From DATBFG01 sp036558645 (GTDB taxonomy: Bacteria > Acidobacteriota > Terriglobia > Terriglobales > Acidobacteriaceae): a stretch of DNA of 64,000 nt. The notes beneath the pieces are model-generated. The model had not been told where the DNA came from. It saw only the letters and a program-made list of their open reading frames with translations, and did not search any database. The first letter of the stretch is position 1. Every line of letters starts with the position of its first letter. The DNA is taken from assembly GCA_036558645.1 (NCBI GenBank), contig DATBFG010000101.1:1-64000 (forward strand), in the 5' to 3' direction. This document shows positions 1-9,182 of this stretch, in pieces. A program made the translations under genes and the position numbers.

Positions 1-160
1 GGTAAAACTATCAGCTGCGCAGCTAGCTCACGCCGCTATAGCTGATCTCAACACCCCGAACCCGCAAAAAACATCGTCCTGCCACGCCAACCCTAACATC
101 CTATTGCGAGTTCCACGCATCTCAAGCCGCGCCAAGATCAGCTACTAAGGAGGGTGCTGC

Positions 161-847
161 ATGAAAACTGTGATCGCTATTGTGATTTGCTTCTGCTGTG
201 CCATATCGGCATTGGCACAAGAAAAGGAAGAGGATCGCCTCAAAGAATCTCGCGATGTCCTCAAGGAAATCCTGGGAATGCCAGACAAAGGGATACCGAG
301 AGATCTTCTGGACAAGGCTGAATGTGTTGTCGTCTTTCCGTCGGTCAAGAAGGCAGGTTTCATCGTCGGTGGCAGTTACGGACGCGGCGCCGTTGTCTGC
401 CGCAAAGGGGAGGATTTCCGTGGAGCATGGGGCGCTCCCGCCATGTATGCCATCGAAGGCGGCAGCTTTGGATTGCAGATCGGTGGAGAAGCTACAGACT
501 TCGTATTGCTGGTCATGAACGAGAAGGGTGCAAATTCAATCATGTCCAGCAAGGTGAAGCTCGGAGCCGATGCCTCGGCCGCAGCCGGGCCAGTTGGCCG
601 CACTGCCTCTGCAGAAACTGACGTGGTCATGAAAGCGGAGATTCTTTCTTACTCCCGGTCCCGCGGAGTGTTTGGAGGCATCTCGTTGGAAGGGTCCACT
701 CTCCGTTCAGACGACGGAGCCAACAAGAACCTTTATGGCAAGGAACTGAGCGCAAAAGAAATCGTCAGAGAAAACAAGGTCACGACACCCGCTTCCGCCA
801 AGCCACTCGTCAACCTCTTACAACAAACGTCACCCAAGCATGCTTAG
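161..847 (+). CDS. Secreted SYLF-domain (Ysc84-like) lipid-binding protein
   Basis: The 228-residue product starts with a hydrophobic signal peptide ending in Ala-Leu-Ala|Gln at about residue 19-20. The rest matches the SYLF/Ysc84 pattern: an early helical stretch, then a glycine-rich beta region (residues 70-190) with the GGSYGRG, GGSFGLQIGGE and SRGVFGGISLEGS motifs typical of the family. SYLF proteins bind phosphoinositides in eukaryotes; the bacterial role is not settled, and a periplasmic or envelope lipid-binding role is inferred. The start is supported by a strong ribosome-binding site (AAGGAGGG at 147-154). It stands alone, about 100 bp before a gene of a different family. Confidence 0.88.
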   Translation: MKTVIAIVICFCCAISALAQEKEEDRLKESRDVLKEILGMPDKGIPRDLLDKAECVVVFPSVKKAGFIVGGSYGRGAVVCRKGEDFRGAWGAPAMYAIEGGSFGLQIGGEATDFVLLVMNEKGANSIMSSKVKLGADASAAAGPVGRTASAETDVVMKAEILSYSRSRGVFGGISLEGSTLRSDDGANKNLYGKELSAKEIVRENKVTTPASAKPLVNLLQQTSPKHA

Positions 848-947
848 AACTGATCGCGTTCGCTCGAAGACCGATTGCTGAGGTCGATCGAAATCTTCCA
901 GTTGGGGTGTTACGACCCCGAGAGCCGATGCCTGCTACACTGACGAT

Positions 948-1808
948 TTGCGACGACTCATTATTAATGCTGATGACTTTGGCCTCACGGCAGGCGTAAA
1001 TCGCGCCATTATCGAGTCTCACATCAATGGCGTGGTAACATCTGCCACCCTTATGGCGAATGCAGAAGCATTTGATGACGCAATTCGTCTTGCCAAGGAT
1101 ACTCGTACTTTAGGTGTCGGCTGCCACGTCGTTCTGGTTGACGGCACGCCCGCCCTTCCCCCGGACGATATCCCGGACTTGATAGATCCGAGCACCGGGC
1201 ATTTTTATCAAAGCCTGACTTCATTCCTGAGGCTTGTCCTCCGCAACCGTATTCGTCCCGGACAGATCGAAGCCGAGGCATTTGCGCAGATTCGCAAGAT
1301 GCAATCTGCCGGAGTCAATGTCACTCACCTGGATACGCACAAGCACACCCACATTTTCCCAGCCGTACTGGTTCCTGTTTTGCGGGCGGCCCAGGCGGCA
1401 GGTATCACTGCTATCCGTAATCCTTTCGAACCAACATCGATTTCATTTTTCGCGAGCAGTGCTCGCACTCGTAAGCGCTGGCTTCAGGTAGCATCACTTC
1501 GCATTTATCAAAAGCAATTCTTACGTGCCACGAAAAGTGCGCGGGTTCGGACGCCGTGCGGCACATTTGGAATCGCTGCAACGGGCAGTCTTGACGAACG
1601 ATTGTGGCGTCTTCTGCTAAGTGAGATTCCAGACGGGACATGGGAATTCGTCTGCCATCCCGGTTACGATGATGCCGAACTGAAACAAGTGCGAACGAGC
1701 TTGCATCGATCCCGCGAGGAAGAACTTCATCTTTTTACAGGCCAACTGTCCAGCAGATTGCTCTCCGAACACGAGATCCAGCTCACCTCTTACCGCGATC
1801 TCCCATGA
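948..1808 (+). CDS. YdjC/ChbG-family deacetylase, HpnK-like
   Basis: A 286-residue member of the YdjC/ChbG carbohydrate deacetylase family. The N-terminus has the hallmark NADDFG metal site (residues 7-12), followed by GCHVVLVDG and the LDTHKHTHIFP histidine cluster, all metal-binding in the family. The VLVDGTPALP stretch resembles HpnK, the deacetylase linked to hopanoid side-chain synthesis, but no other hopanoid gene is visible here, so the substrate is open. The TTG start at 948 is chosen because family proteins begin just before NADDFG; no clear ribosome-binding site is seen. A function on a GlcNAc-type sugar is inference. Confidence 0.8.
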   Translation: MRRLIINADDFGLTAGVNRAIIESHINGVVTSATLMANAEAFDDAIRLAKDTRTLGVGCHVVLVDGTPALPPDDIPDLIDPSTGHFYQSLTSFLRLVLRNRIRPGQIEAEAFAQIRKMQSAGVNVTHLDTHKHTHIFPAVLVPVLRAAQAAGITAIRNPFEPTSISFFASSARTRKRWLQVASLRIYQKQFLRATKSARVRTPCGTFGIAATGSLDERLWRLLLSEIPDGTWEFVCHPGYDDAELKQVRTSLHRSREEELHLFTGQLSSRLLSEHEIQLTSYRDLP

Positions 1809-1935
1809 ATGAGGAGATGAAGTTCGTTGGTCCCGAGACATTCGTAACGTAGCGCCGTCCATCGTGCGGGTATGATGGGAGAAGCTTCTCCTATCGGTAG
1901 GTTCGTGATTTCAGGATGAAGCCAGTTTTCTCGCG

Positions 1936-2625
1936 ATGGACAGCAGGCCTGAGCCGCGTCTCGCCACGGACCTCATCGTCCGAATCTGGGGGATGAGTGC
2001 GGACGGCAAACCCTTTTTTCAAAATGTGGAGGCCCGCAATATCAGCAGCGCGGGGGCTCTGCTTTGCGGGCTCGATCACAAACTTACGGCGGGCGACGTC
2101 ATTGGCGTGCAGAACGGCGAGCACAAGGCACGCTTTCGAGTCGTATGGTCGATCACCACGGAACCATTGCACAAAGGGCAAATTGGTATACAGCTGATCG
2201 AGGGCCAGGAGTGCCCATGGAAAGAGAAGTTGGCTGCGGCAGCAGCGGCTGCAGAACAGCCCAAGGCTTCTGGCGCGAACAAGCGCAAGTTTGCTCGCCA
2301 CAAGATCAGCTTTCCCATCGAGATCATGGACCAGCGTGGTGGCTCATCTGCCCATATGAGAACAAGCGCCACCGACATCAGTGGACGGGGTTGTTATGTT
2401 GAAACACAACTGCCGCTTCCGTTTGGAACCGCGCTTGAAGTGACGTTCTGGATCGAATCTGAAAAGGTCGTGTCACAAGCCGTGGTCCGTGCCAGCGATC
2501 CAGGGGTAGGAATGGGAATTGAGTTCACAGGCTTGCCCGAAGAGAAACAAAAACGCCTTCAACATCTCCTTGAAGAGCAGGATCCGCAATTTGCCACCGC
2601 TCAGAACCCTGAAACCTGCCCTTAG
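1936..2625 (+). CDS. Tandem PilZ-domain protein
   Basis: A 229-residue cytoplasmic protein with two PilZ domains. The first has RPEPR (residues 4-8) and NISSAG; the second has RKFAR and DISGRG. Both therefore keep the RxxxR and D/NxSxxG motifs that bind cyclic di-GMP in characterised PilZ proteins. The domains are joined by an alanine-rich, charged linker (about residues 93-115). c-di-GMP binding is predicted from the motifs; the output is unknown, and there is no attached enzymatic domain. The gene lies 86 bp before bshA on the same strand, which may be chance. Confidence 0.85.
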   Translation: MDSRPEPRLATDLIVRIWGMSADGKPFFQNVEARNISSAGALLCGLDHKLTAGDVIGVQNGEHKARFRVVWSITTEPLHKGQIGIQLIEGQECPWKEKLAAAAAAAEQPKASGANKRKFARHKISFPIEIMDQRGGSSAHMRTSATDISGRGCYVETQLPLPFGTALEVTFWIESEKVVSQAVVRASDPGVGMGIEFTGLPEEKQKRLQHLLEEQDPQFATAQNPETCP

Positions 2626-2711
2626 CCGTCTCGTCCGGGTAAAATCTGAATCGAACTTCAGCTATCTCCATCGAATGTTGCAGTATGAGTATGCGTGGAA
2701 AGGACTAGTCA

Positions 2712-3857
2712 TTGAGGATTGGAATCACCTGCTACCCAACCTACGGAGGCAGCGGTGTAGTCGCAACCGAACTTGGACTTGAGTTGGCCAACCGGGGACA
2801 CGAGATTCACTTTATCTCTTACGCACAGCCTATCCGGTTAACCGGGCCACACCCGAACATTCACTATCACGAGGTGGAAGTCTCACGCTATCCCCTATTC
2901 GACTATCCACCGTATGACCTTGCCCTGGCGACACGCATGGCAGAGGTTTCTGAGCTCTATGATATTGACTTGTTGCACGTGCATTACGCGATTCCGCACT
3001 CCGTGAGTGCCCTCCTTGCACGCCAGATGCTCGCCGCAAAGCCCCGCGGGCGCAGGCTCCCCTTCGTCACTACTCTTCACGGGACCGATATCACTTTGGT
3101 GGGCCTCGACCGCTCGTACCTTCCCATTACTCGCTTTTCCATTGAAGAGAGCGATGGCGTGACGGCGATCTCGCAATATCTTCGTGAGCGTACGATGCGA
3201 GAGTTCGATATCCGCAACAACATCCAGGTCATCTACAATTTCGTGAATTGCGAGGTGTATCGGCGAGTCCCTGCGTCGGTCCAGGAGCAGCGCAAGGAGT
3301 TTGCTCCTGACGGACAGCATGTACTCGTGCATCTCTCGAACTTTCGGCCCGTCAAAAGAATTACAGATGTCATCGAGATTTTTGATCGGGTGCGCCAGAA
3401 GATTCCCTCAAAGCTGCTCCTGATTGGAGATGGTCCAGACCGATCCCGCGCCGAATGGCTAGCTGTGCAGAAAGGCATCCATGATGACGTACTCTTCCTC
3501 GGGAAGCAGGACCAGGTTCACGAAAAACTTGCTGTTGCCGATATCATGCTGCTCCCGAGCGAACTCGAGTCGTTCGGACTTGCTGCCCTGGAAGCAATGG
3601 CCTGCAGCGTAGTGCCCATTGCCACTAGTGTGGGCGGATTACCAGAAGTCGTGGAACACGGCAAGAACGGATTTCTAGCGAATGTTGGGGACATTGATGG
3701 TATGGCACAGTACGCCATTGATCTGCTGAACAATCCCAACCGGCTTAAGGAAATGTCCGCCGCGGCTCGCGAGCTGGCGTTGTCGCGATTCTGTTCCGAC
3801 CGAATTATTCCTGAATATGAAGAATTCTACCGTCGCGTACTGGAACGCTCGTCATAA
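2712..3857 (+). CDS. bshA: N-acetyl-alpha-D-glucosaminyl L-malate synthase BshA
   Basis: A 381-residue GT4 glycosyltransferase. The N-terminal YPTYGGSGVVATELG block and the C-terminal donor-site motif ELESFGLAALEAMA are diagnostic of BshA, which transfers GlcNAc from UDP-GlcNAc to L-malate in the first step of bacillithiol synthesis. Length fits the family (about 375-380). The TTG start follows GGAAAGGAC at 2698-2706 with good spacing and begins exactly at the conserved MRIGI. bshB and bshC are not in the window. The 3' end overlaps the convergent sensor kinase gene by 31 bp. Confidence 0.92.
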   Translation: MRIGITCYPTYGGSGVVATELGLELANRGHEIHFISYAQPIRLTGPHPNIHYHEVEVSRYPLFDYPPYDLALATRMAEVSELYDIDLLHVHYAIPHSVSALLARQMLAAKPRGRRLPFVTTLHGTDITLVGLDRSYLPITRFSIEESDGVTAISQYLRERTMREFDIRNNIQVIYNFVNCEVYRRVPASVQEQRKEFAPDGQHVLVHLSNFRPVKRITDVIEIFDRVRQKIPSKLLLIGDGPDRSRAEWLAVQKGIHDDVLFLGKQDQVHEKLAVADIMLLPSELESFGLAALEAMACSVVPIATSVGGLPEVVEHGKNGFLANVGDIDGMAQYAIDLLNNPNRLKEMSAAARELALSRFCSDRIIPEYEEFYRRVLERSS

Positions 3858-5179
3858 AGCGCGCCGTTAATCGTCTCCGTGTTTTGCAGCAAGGGCAATC
3901 GCAGGCGCACCAGCGTCCCTTTTCCCTCTTGGCCGTCAACGTTCATGCGAGCGGTTTCCCCATACAAGACCTTCAGACGTTCCGCGACATTTGCCAGTCC
4001 AATCCCGGTACCCTGGAGCCCTCCATTTCGCTCGCTAAACGCGCTCGCATCCATACCGACACCATCATCTTCCACCTCGATGATCAGTTTGGAATCCGTC
4101 ATCCGACTGCGGAGGTAAATGCTTCCGCCATCCACCTTTGCGGATAATCCGTGTTTGATGGAGTTTTCAACTAGCGGCTGCAGCAGCATACTGGGAATCA
4201 TGACATCGAGGGAATGCGGTTCCAGGTCTTTGACAACTCTCAATTTGTCCGGACCAAACCGAACGACCTCGATATCGAGATAGGCGTCGATGAACTCCAG
4301 CTCCTCACGAAGCGGCACAAACGCCTCGGTACTGCTCAACAGCCTGCGAAGAATCTTCGCCAGCTTGAGAATCATCTCGCGTGCGGTATCTGGGTCGAAC
4401 CGGACCAGGGAGGAAACTGAATTCAGAGTATTGAATAGAAAGTGGGGATTGATCTGGTTTTGCAGCGCTTCCATGCGGGCATGCAGCAGTAGCCGCTCTT
4501 GTTCCTCTAGCTTGATCTGAATTCGCACACCGTTCCAGATCTTCAGTTCAGTACCAATCACCATCACCGAGGTTGCATAGATTAGAACTTCGACCCAGGG
4601 GTTTGGACTCTCCAGACTGAACGTTCCCTGCGGCAGCACGTGGGAGAGTTCTGTATGCAGGAAGCGAAGGGCGACGATCGTAACGAAGAACATGATCTGC
4701 CAATCGAAGACGCGAGGCTTCGGAAAATTGCGCCGAATCCAGCGATAAATGCTCAAGTCGATAAACGGAGAGAACGACCAGATTTCCTCCATATCGGCCG
4801 CCAAATTGCGCAATTGTCCCGCCAGAAATCCGCAGAGCACCGTAAAAGGGAGCGTTGCCCATTCACCGTGGAGTAGCGCCGGAAAACTGACAAGCAAGCC
4901 TCCGAGGACGCCGGTAAGTCGGCCGCCGATCACACCAAGAATCAAGGCCGTCTCAAACGAAAGGTCTCCGGCAAAGAAACTCTTCGCGCTGAATCGAATC
5001 CAAACTCCGAGGGCGAGGGGGATTCCGATCCATAGAACGAGATAAATCTTCTGGCGAACGCTGCGATCTTCTCGAAATAACAGTGACTTGAACTCTACTG
5101 AGCGCACCAAAGCGCTAGCGACGGCTGCCGCTACGCCGAGCTTCACCAGCAGATTGACGAGAATGAGTCTCTGTTCCAT
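3827..5179 (-). CDS. LytS/YpdA-type sensor histidine kinase
   Basis: A membrane sensor kinase of about 450 residues. The N-terminal half has five to six hydrophobic segments of the 5TM-5TMR_LYT type (including a glycine-rich VIGGRLTGVLGGLL helix). Then comes the His_kinase domain with the phospho-acceptor motif NPHFLFN, and a HATPase_c domain with LLQPLVENSIKHG (N box), DDGVGM (G1) and GTGIGLANV (G2). Such kinases normally pair with a LytTR response regulator, but none is adjacent, so this is an orphan. The ATG at 5179 is used; a GTG at 5206 would add nine residues. The stop lies inside the end of bshA. Confidence 0.88.
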   Translation of the reverse strand: MEQRLILVNLLVKLGVAAAVASALVRSVEFKSLLFREDRSVRQKIYLVLWIGIPLALGVWIRFSAKSFFAGDLSFETALILGVIGGRLTGVLGGLLVSFPALLHGEWATLPFTVLCGFLAGQLRNLAADMEEIWSFSPFIDLSIYRWIRRNFPKPRVFDWQIMFFVTIVALRFLHTELSHVLPQGTFSLESPNPWVEVLIYATSVMVIGTELKIWNGVRIQIKLEEQERLLLHARMEALQNQINPHFLFNTLNSVSSLVRFDPDTAREMILKLAKILRRLLSSTEAFVPLREELEFIDAYLDIEVVRFGPDKLRVVKDLEPHSLDVMIPSMLLQPLVENSIKHGLSAKVDGGSIYLRSRMTDSKLIIEVEDDGVGMDASAFSERNGGLQGTGIGLANVAERLKVLYGETARMNVDGQEGKGTLVRLRLPLLQNTETINGALYDERSSTRR

Positions 5180-5257
5180 CGAGTTCGCTGAGTCAAACTC
5201 TAGCACGAACGCACAGAGAGGCGTTTCAGTTGACGCCGGGAAGTGGTCGATGCCTCA

Positions 5258-5650
5258 CTATCTAATGAGTGCGTCAGGATCTACTTTTTCGATCTTCTCC
5301 ATCGATTCGGCTTCCGTATCGGTATTGAGTCTGGCTACAAAGTGTTCGGTTTTCCGCGGCACGATCGTTATCTTCTTGCATTCTGGCGCATAACCCTGCG
5401 CCACCACAAACACGTTGTACTCGCCCGCCGGGAGAGGAATTTCAAATTGGCCTACATTCCCGACTCGAGTGGAAAGCAGCTCACTGGTACCTTCATGGTG
5501 GATGTAGAGCATTGCGCTGCCCAGCGGTGAGTTCGAGGCTCGGCGGGCAACTGCGCCGCTCAGTGTGCCTTGATCTTTACTGTCGTCCTGAGCAGCGGCC
5601 AGGCAACAAAGCAATATGAGAACAAAAGTGCAGGTGCGGGTCTTGCGCAT
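5258..5650 (-). CDS. Small secreted protein with carboxypeptidase-regulatory-like fold
   Basis: About 130 residues. The chosen ATG (5650) gives a classic signal peptide (MRKTRT, then a hydrophobic core ending AAAQ). After it, a single beta-sandwich of the carboxypeptidase-regulatory-like type is suggested by GTLSGAV at the start, VGQFEIPLPAGEYNVFVVAQGY in the middle (the usual G.F.. .LP.G.Y.v...G. pattern) and alternating beta strands. No catalytic residues are expected. Likely exported and structural or ligand-binding; function unknown. It is the last gene of a minus-strand run starting with the TPR gene, but lies 88 bp beyond it. Confidence 0.7.
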   Translation of the reverse strand: MRKTRTCTFVLILLCCLAAAQDDSKDQGTLSGAVARRASNSPLGSAMLYIHHEGTSELLSTRVGNVGQFEIPLPAGEYNVFVVAQGYAPECKKITIVPRKTEHFVARLNTDTEAESMEKIEKVDPDALIR

Positions 5651-5737
5651 GGAAGGGTACCCCCACAATCAACTTCCCTATTGGACCAAGGATAGCAGCG
5701 TATGGTCATCTTCCTGTCAAGTAGGAGGGCCGTGCCT

Positions 5738-6964
5738 TTAGCTGACTAACCTGCTCGCCAACTCGTTCAGGACAATCTCTAGGTCATCCACTCGGGCGGG
5801 GCCACCCTGGGCGATTTCTTTGTTTCCGCCGCCACGGCCTCCCATGCGCGCCAATGCTTCTTTCATTGCCGCATTCATATCAAGGCCCTGGCCAGGAGAG
5901 GCTGCAAAGACCATCGCGGGCGTTCCCGATGTAGTGGCCAGCAAAGCTAGGACGTTCTCACCACGAGTGAGCCTCTGTGCCAGCAGCTTGATATAGCTTT
6001 GGTCGCGGTCAGCGAAAATCTTCTTGATCACGGTTCGTCCACTCGAACCTCGATGTTCCGCCACCAGACTCGCAGCATGCGCATCCGCTAACTCTTCTAC
6101 GAGTTGCTCTTGCATTTTCCGCGCAAGTCGGGCGTCCTCCTGCGATTTCCGGATCTGCTGCAGAACATCCCAATGATGGCTGGACAGTAAGCCACCGGCT
6201 GCTGAAAGGACGGCATAGTCCTTCCGTGCGGCAGAGATGGCGCGCCTGCCGCAAACAAACTCCACACGCCACCCTTGCCTGACCTTCTCAGTTTTACGCA
6301 GGAGGATGACGCCGATCTGACACGTTGAGCGAACGTGCGTACCGCCGCAGGCAGTCAGGTCGAAGTCCTGAATATCGATGAGACGTAGTTCTTCCTTATC
6401 GACAACCGCGATCTTCCGCAGGCCCATCCCTCGCGCCTGATCTTGTGTGACGAAGCGAATTTCGACGGGACGATTCTCCCAGATCACCTGGTTCGCTAGT
6501 TTCTCCGCAGCCTCGACTTGCTTCCCAGTCAGAGCTTTCGCGTCGAGATCGATTGTGCAGGAGTCGCTTCCCATGTGAAACGATACAGTCGGCAGTTCAA
6601 AGAGCCGAATGAACGCTGCGGATAGCACATGCTGACCGGTGTGCTGCTGCATGTGGTCGCGCCTGCGCTCGGCGTCGATCGCGCCCCGGATGGGCACTCC
6701 CCGCTCAACTTGGACGTGGCTATCAACAAAGTGCAGTACGTCTCCGTTGTCATTCTGCTCAACTTGGTAGACGCGCAATTTGTTCCCGTCGGGCAACTCC
6801 ATTGATCCGGTATCAAATACTTGCCCGCCACTTGTTGGATAAAACGCCGTCTGGTTCAACAGTATCGCTGTCCGTCCAGATTCGTCGGCATTGGGCAACA
6901 CGTCGACTGTTTGCGCTTCAAATTCGTAAAGGAACGAATTGTGATAGTAGAGCCGGTTGGTCAT
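5738..6964 (-). CDS. AlaX-type alanyl-tRNA editing protein with DHHA1 domain
   Basis: A 408-residue free-standing editing protein. It carries the AlaRS-type editing domain with zinc ligands HTGQH (H108, H112) and CGGTH (C206, H210), then a coiled-coil-like linker and a C-terminal DHHA1 domain ending in the glycine-rich GGRGGGNKEIAQGG motif. The aminoacylation domain of AlaRS is absent. Such proteins deacylate Ser- or Gly-tRNA(Ala). A start upstream (7075) would overlap thrC; the ATG at 6964 gives the conserved MTNRLYYHNS beginning. It follows thrC by 43 bp, so cotranscription is likely. Confidence 0.9.
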   Translation of the reverse strand: MTNRLYYHNSFLYEFEAQTVDVLPNADESGRTAILLNQTAFYPTSGGQVFDTGSMELPDGNKLRVYQVEQNDNGDVLHFVDSHVQVERGVPIRGAIDAERRRDHMQQHTGQHVLSAAFIRLFELPTVSFHMGSDSCTIDLDAKALTGKQVEAAEKLANQVIWENRPVEIRFVTQDQARGMGLRKIAVVDKEELRLIDIQDFDLTACGGTHVRSTCQIGVILLRKTEKVRQGWRVEFVCGRRAISAARKDYAVLSAAGGLLSSHHWDVLQQIRKSQEDARLARKMQEQLVEELADAHAASLVAEHRGSSGRTVIKKIFADRDQSYIKLLAQRLTRGENVLALLATTSGTPAMVFAASPGQGLDMNAAMKEALARMGGRGGGNKEIAQGGPARVDDLEIVLNELASRLVS

Positions 6965-7007
6965 GACATGTTTGGATGAACGTGGATCGCGAAAAGCCGC
7001 CAAGAAA

Positions 7008-8210
7008 CTAATACGGCCCGATGATGCCTCCAATTTGCCGCGTAGCCTGCGGCTTGGAGCGCGATTGGCTTGCATCGATAATATCGAGATACTTCAATCC
7101 CGACCCAGTGTTAAACAGTACTACCTTGTCATCGTGCTTAAGAAACCCGCGCTTCAGAAGCTTGCGATACGCGGCAAGGGATGCCGCACCTTCGGGTGCC
7201 GCAAACACGCCCTCACTCTGTGCCAGGTCTCGCAAGGCTTCCATAATTCCCTTCTCGCTTACTGCGACGGCAGTACCACCGCTGTTCTTGAGGATGTCCA
7301 ATATAAGGTAGTCGCCATATGCCTTCGGTACACGCAATCCTGCAGCCTGGGTCGAGGCGTTTTGCCAGAACTCGGACGTCGTTTTTCCTTCATCCCATGC
7401 CTTGCAGATTGGCGCGCAACCCTCAGCTTGCACGGCAATCATCTTCGGGCGTTCTGATCCGATCCAACCAAGCTTTTCCATTTCATCGAACGCCTTCCAC
7501 ATGCCAATCAGGCCAACACCGCCGCCTGTCGGATAGATGATTGCCTGTGGCAGAACCCAGTCCAACTGCTCTGCAACTTCGTACCCCATTGTCTTTTTGC
7601 CCTCAACGCGAAACGGTTCCTTCAGCGTTGTGACGTCAAACCAGCCTTCGCTTTCTTTGCGGTCCGCCACCATCCGAGCGCAATCACTGATCAATCCATC
7701 TACTAACGTGACATGTGCTCCATAAGTCTCGCACTCCACACGATTCGCCATGGGCACATCGTTTGGCATGAAGATATGCGCTTCGATCCCGGCCTTGGCA
7801 GAATATGCCGCGAGTGCGCTAGCTGCATTTCCAGCGGACGGTGCTGCGAGCTTCTTCAAGCCGTATGCCTTGGCCATCGTGACAGCCACCGACATCCCGC
7901 GCGCTTTGAACGATCCGGTCGGGTTCAGGCCATCGTCTTTGACATGTACGTTCGGGAATTCACGGCTCGCCAGCATTGGTGTGAAGCCCTCGCCTAACGA
8001 GACAGGATCTGCGGATGGCAACACATCGGAATAACGCCAAATCGTAGCCTTCCGGCCACTCACCTTAGATGGGTTAAAGTGTTTCTTTATGTTTTCAAGA
8101 TCATAGCGGACATAGAGGACACCCCCATCTTTTGGGCAGACGGTCTGCGGACGATCCGCACTGAACTCCGATCCACAACGGGTGCATTCCAGGTAGGAGA
8201 TGTTCCACAC
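7008..8210 (-). CDS. thrC: Threonine synthase
   Basis: A 400-residue PLP enzyme that converts O-phospho-L-homoserine to threonine. An N-terminal zinc-ribbon-like stretch (C9, C12, C25) precedes the fold-type II domain. The PLP lysine is K102 in GSFKARGM, and the phosphate-binding glycine loop is PTGGGVGLIG. Length fits class II ThrC proteins of this kind. A GTG start at 8210 begins the conserved ribbon. It lies between a TPR membrane protein gene (55 bp upstream) and the editing-protein gene on the same strand. Confidence 0.92.
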   Translation of the reverse strand: MWNISYLECTRCGSEFSADRPQTVCPKDGGVLYVRYDLENIKKHFNPSKVSGRKATIWRYSDVLPSADPVSLGEGFTPMLASREFPNVHVKDDGLNPTGSFKARGMSVAVTMAKAYGLKKLAAPSAGNAASALAAYSAKAGIEAHIFMPNDVPMANRVECETYGAHVTLVDGLISDCARMVADRKESEGWFDVTTLKEPFRVEGKKTMGYEVAEQLDWVLPQAIIYPTGGGVGLIGMWKAFDEMEKLGWIGSERPKMIAVQAEGCAPICKAWDEGKTTSEFWQNASTQAAGLRVPKAYGDYLILDILKNSGGTAVAVSEKGIMEALRDLAQSEGVFAAPEGAASLAAYRKLLKRGFLKHDDKVVLFNTGSGLKYLDIIDASQSRSKPQATRQIGGIIGPY

Positions 8211-8265
8211 AAAACGAGTCTAGCATTTGGCGTCCGGCGCCACACTTCCCTGCCTTGGTGAATTC

Positions 8266-9003
8266 TCAAGACGGGAGGCGCTTCAGCAAAGCGTTGGCTT
8301 TGCGAAACCAGGGACGTTCGCGCCGCTTGAGATATCCGGGCATGGTGGGCTTTTTCGCCAGGATCTTTTCGGCCCACTCTCTCGCTTCGCCCGTTCGCTG
8401 CTGGGATGCGAGGAATTGTGCGTAATTGTAGTAGGTCTCAGAAGAGGTTGAGATGACCGTTACATCTCGGAACAGAACATCCGCTTTCTCGGGCTGACCT
8501 GTATTCGCATAGCTGTGCGCAAGCAACCCTGCCGCGCGCTGGAAATCATATTTTGGATCCTTGGTAACCACGCGCTCCAAGTCTGCTACTGCTGCTTGAA
8601 AATCTCCAAGCTCGACTTCAGTTATGCCCCTACGGTAGAAAGGATCGGGTGAATCAGTGCGCGCCGAGATTGCTTTGTCATAGGCCTCACGAGCCTTTGC
8701 GAACTGACCCTCCTCGAGGTACAGGTCTGCAACTTCTTCGTAGTTCCCTGCCGAGGGGTTATCCAGGATGGCAAATTCTAGTTCTCGAATTCTCCTGCGC
8801 CGCGGAAAGACTTTGAATGACTGCCGGAGCAAGCCAGCATCCGGAATTACTTCAACGGCAAAATAGATCAATGCTCCGGGCAGACCAAGAAAAAGAATGA
8901 TCCACAGCCAATAGGTATCGGGGCGTCGGCGGATGAAATGTACGATCGCCAACGCCTGAAGAATGATGCCCCAAGGATAAAAAAGAAAGCTCAGCGAGCC
9001 CAT
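8266..9003 (-). CDS. Membrane-anchored TPR protein
   Basis: A 245-residue protein with two N-terminal transmembrane helices (about residues 5-22 and 31-50, separated by HFIRRRPDTYW) that resemble the PLDc_N-type hairpin of bacterial membrane proteins. The remainder has at least four TPR-like helical pairs (NYEEVADLYLEEGQFAKAREAYDKAI, PDPFYRRGITEVELGDF and onward) facing the cytoplasm by the positive-inside rule. It is probably a scaffold; the partner is unknown. First gene of the minus-strand run leading to thrC. Confidence 0.8.
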   Translation of the reverse strand: MGSLSFLFYPWGIILQALAIVHFIRRRPDTYWLWIILFLGLPGALIYFAVEVIPDAGLLRQSFKVFPRRRRIRELEFAILDNPSAGNYEEVADLYLEEGQFAKAREAYDKAISARTDSPDPFYRRGITEVELGDFQAAVADLERVVTKDPKYDFQRAAGLLAHSYANTGQPEKADVLFRDVTVISTSSETYYNYAQFLASQQRTGEAREWAEKILAKKPTMPGYLKRRERPWFRKANALLKRLPS

Positions 9004-9182
9004 CGGATGTGCGCACTATAGCACGCGCCACACGGTCGCTTTAGAAGATGTGCGCAGTGTGGCCTTTTCGATTACTTGACCGCACATCTTTAGGAATCAG
9101 GAATCCCGCGGCAACTTGCTCTCTGACCCGCTCTGCAGGCACACTATGGTCCCAGCATGACGATTCTCTAGGAGAAGATACT

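Noticed and set aside
10..46. Hairpin ATCAGCT / AGCTGAT at the window start
   Set aside because: A 7-bp stem with a 23-base loop and no T-run; what precedes it is outside the window, so no role can be argued.
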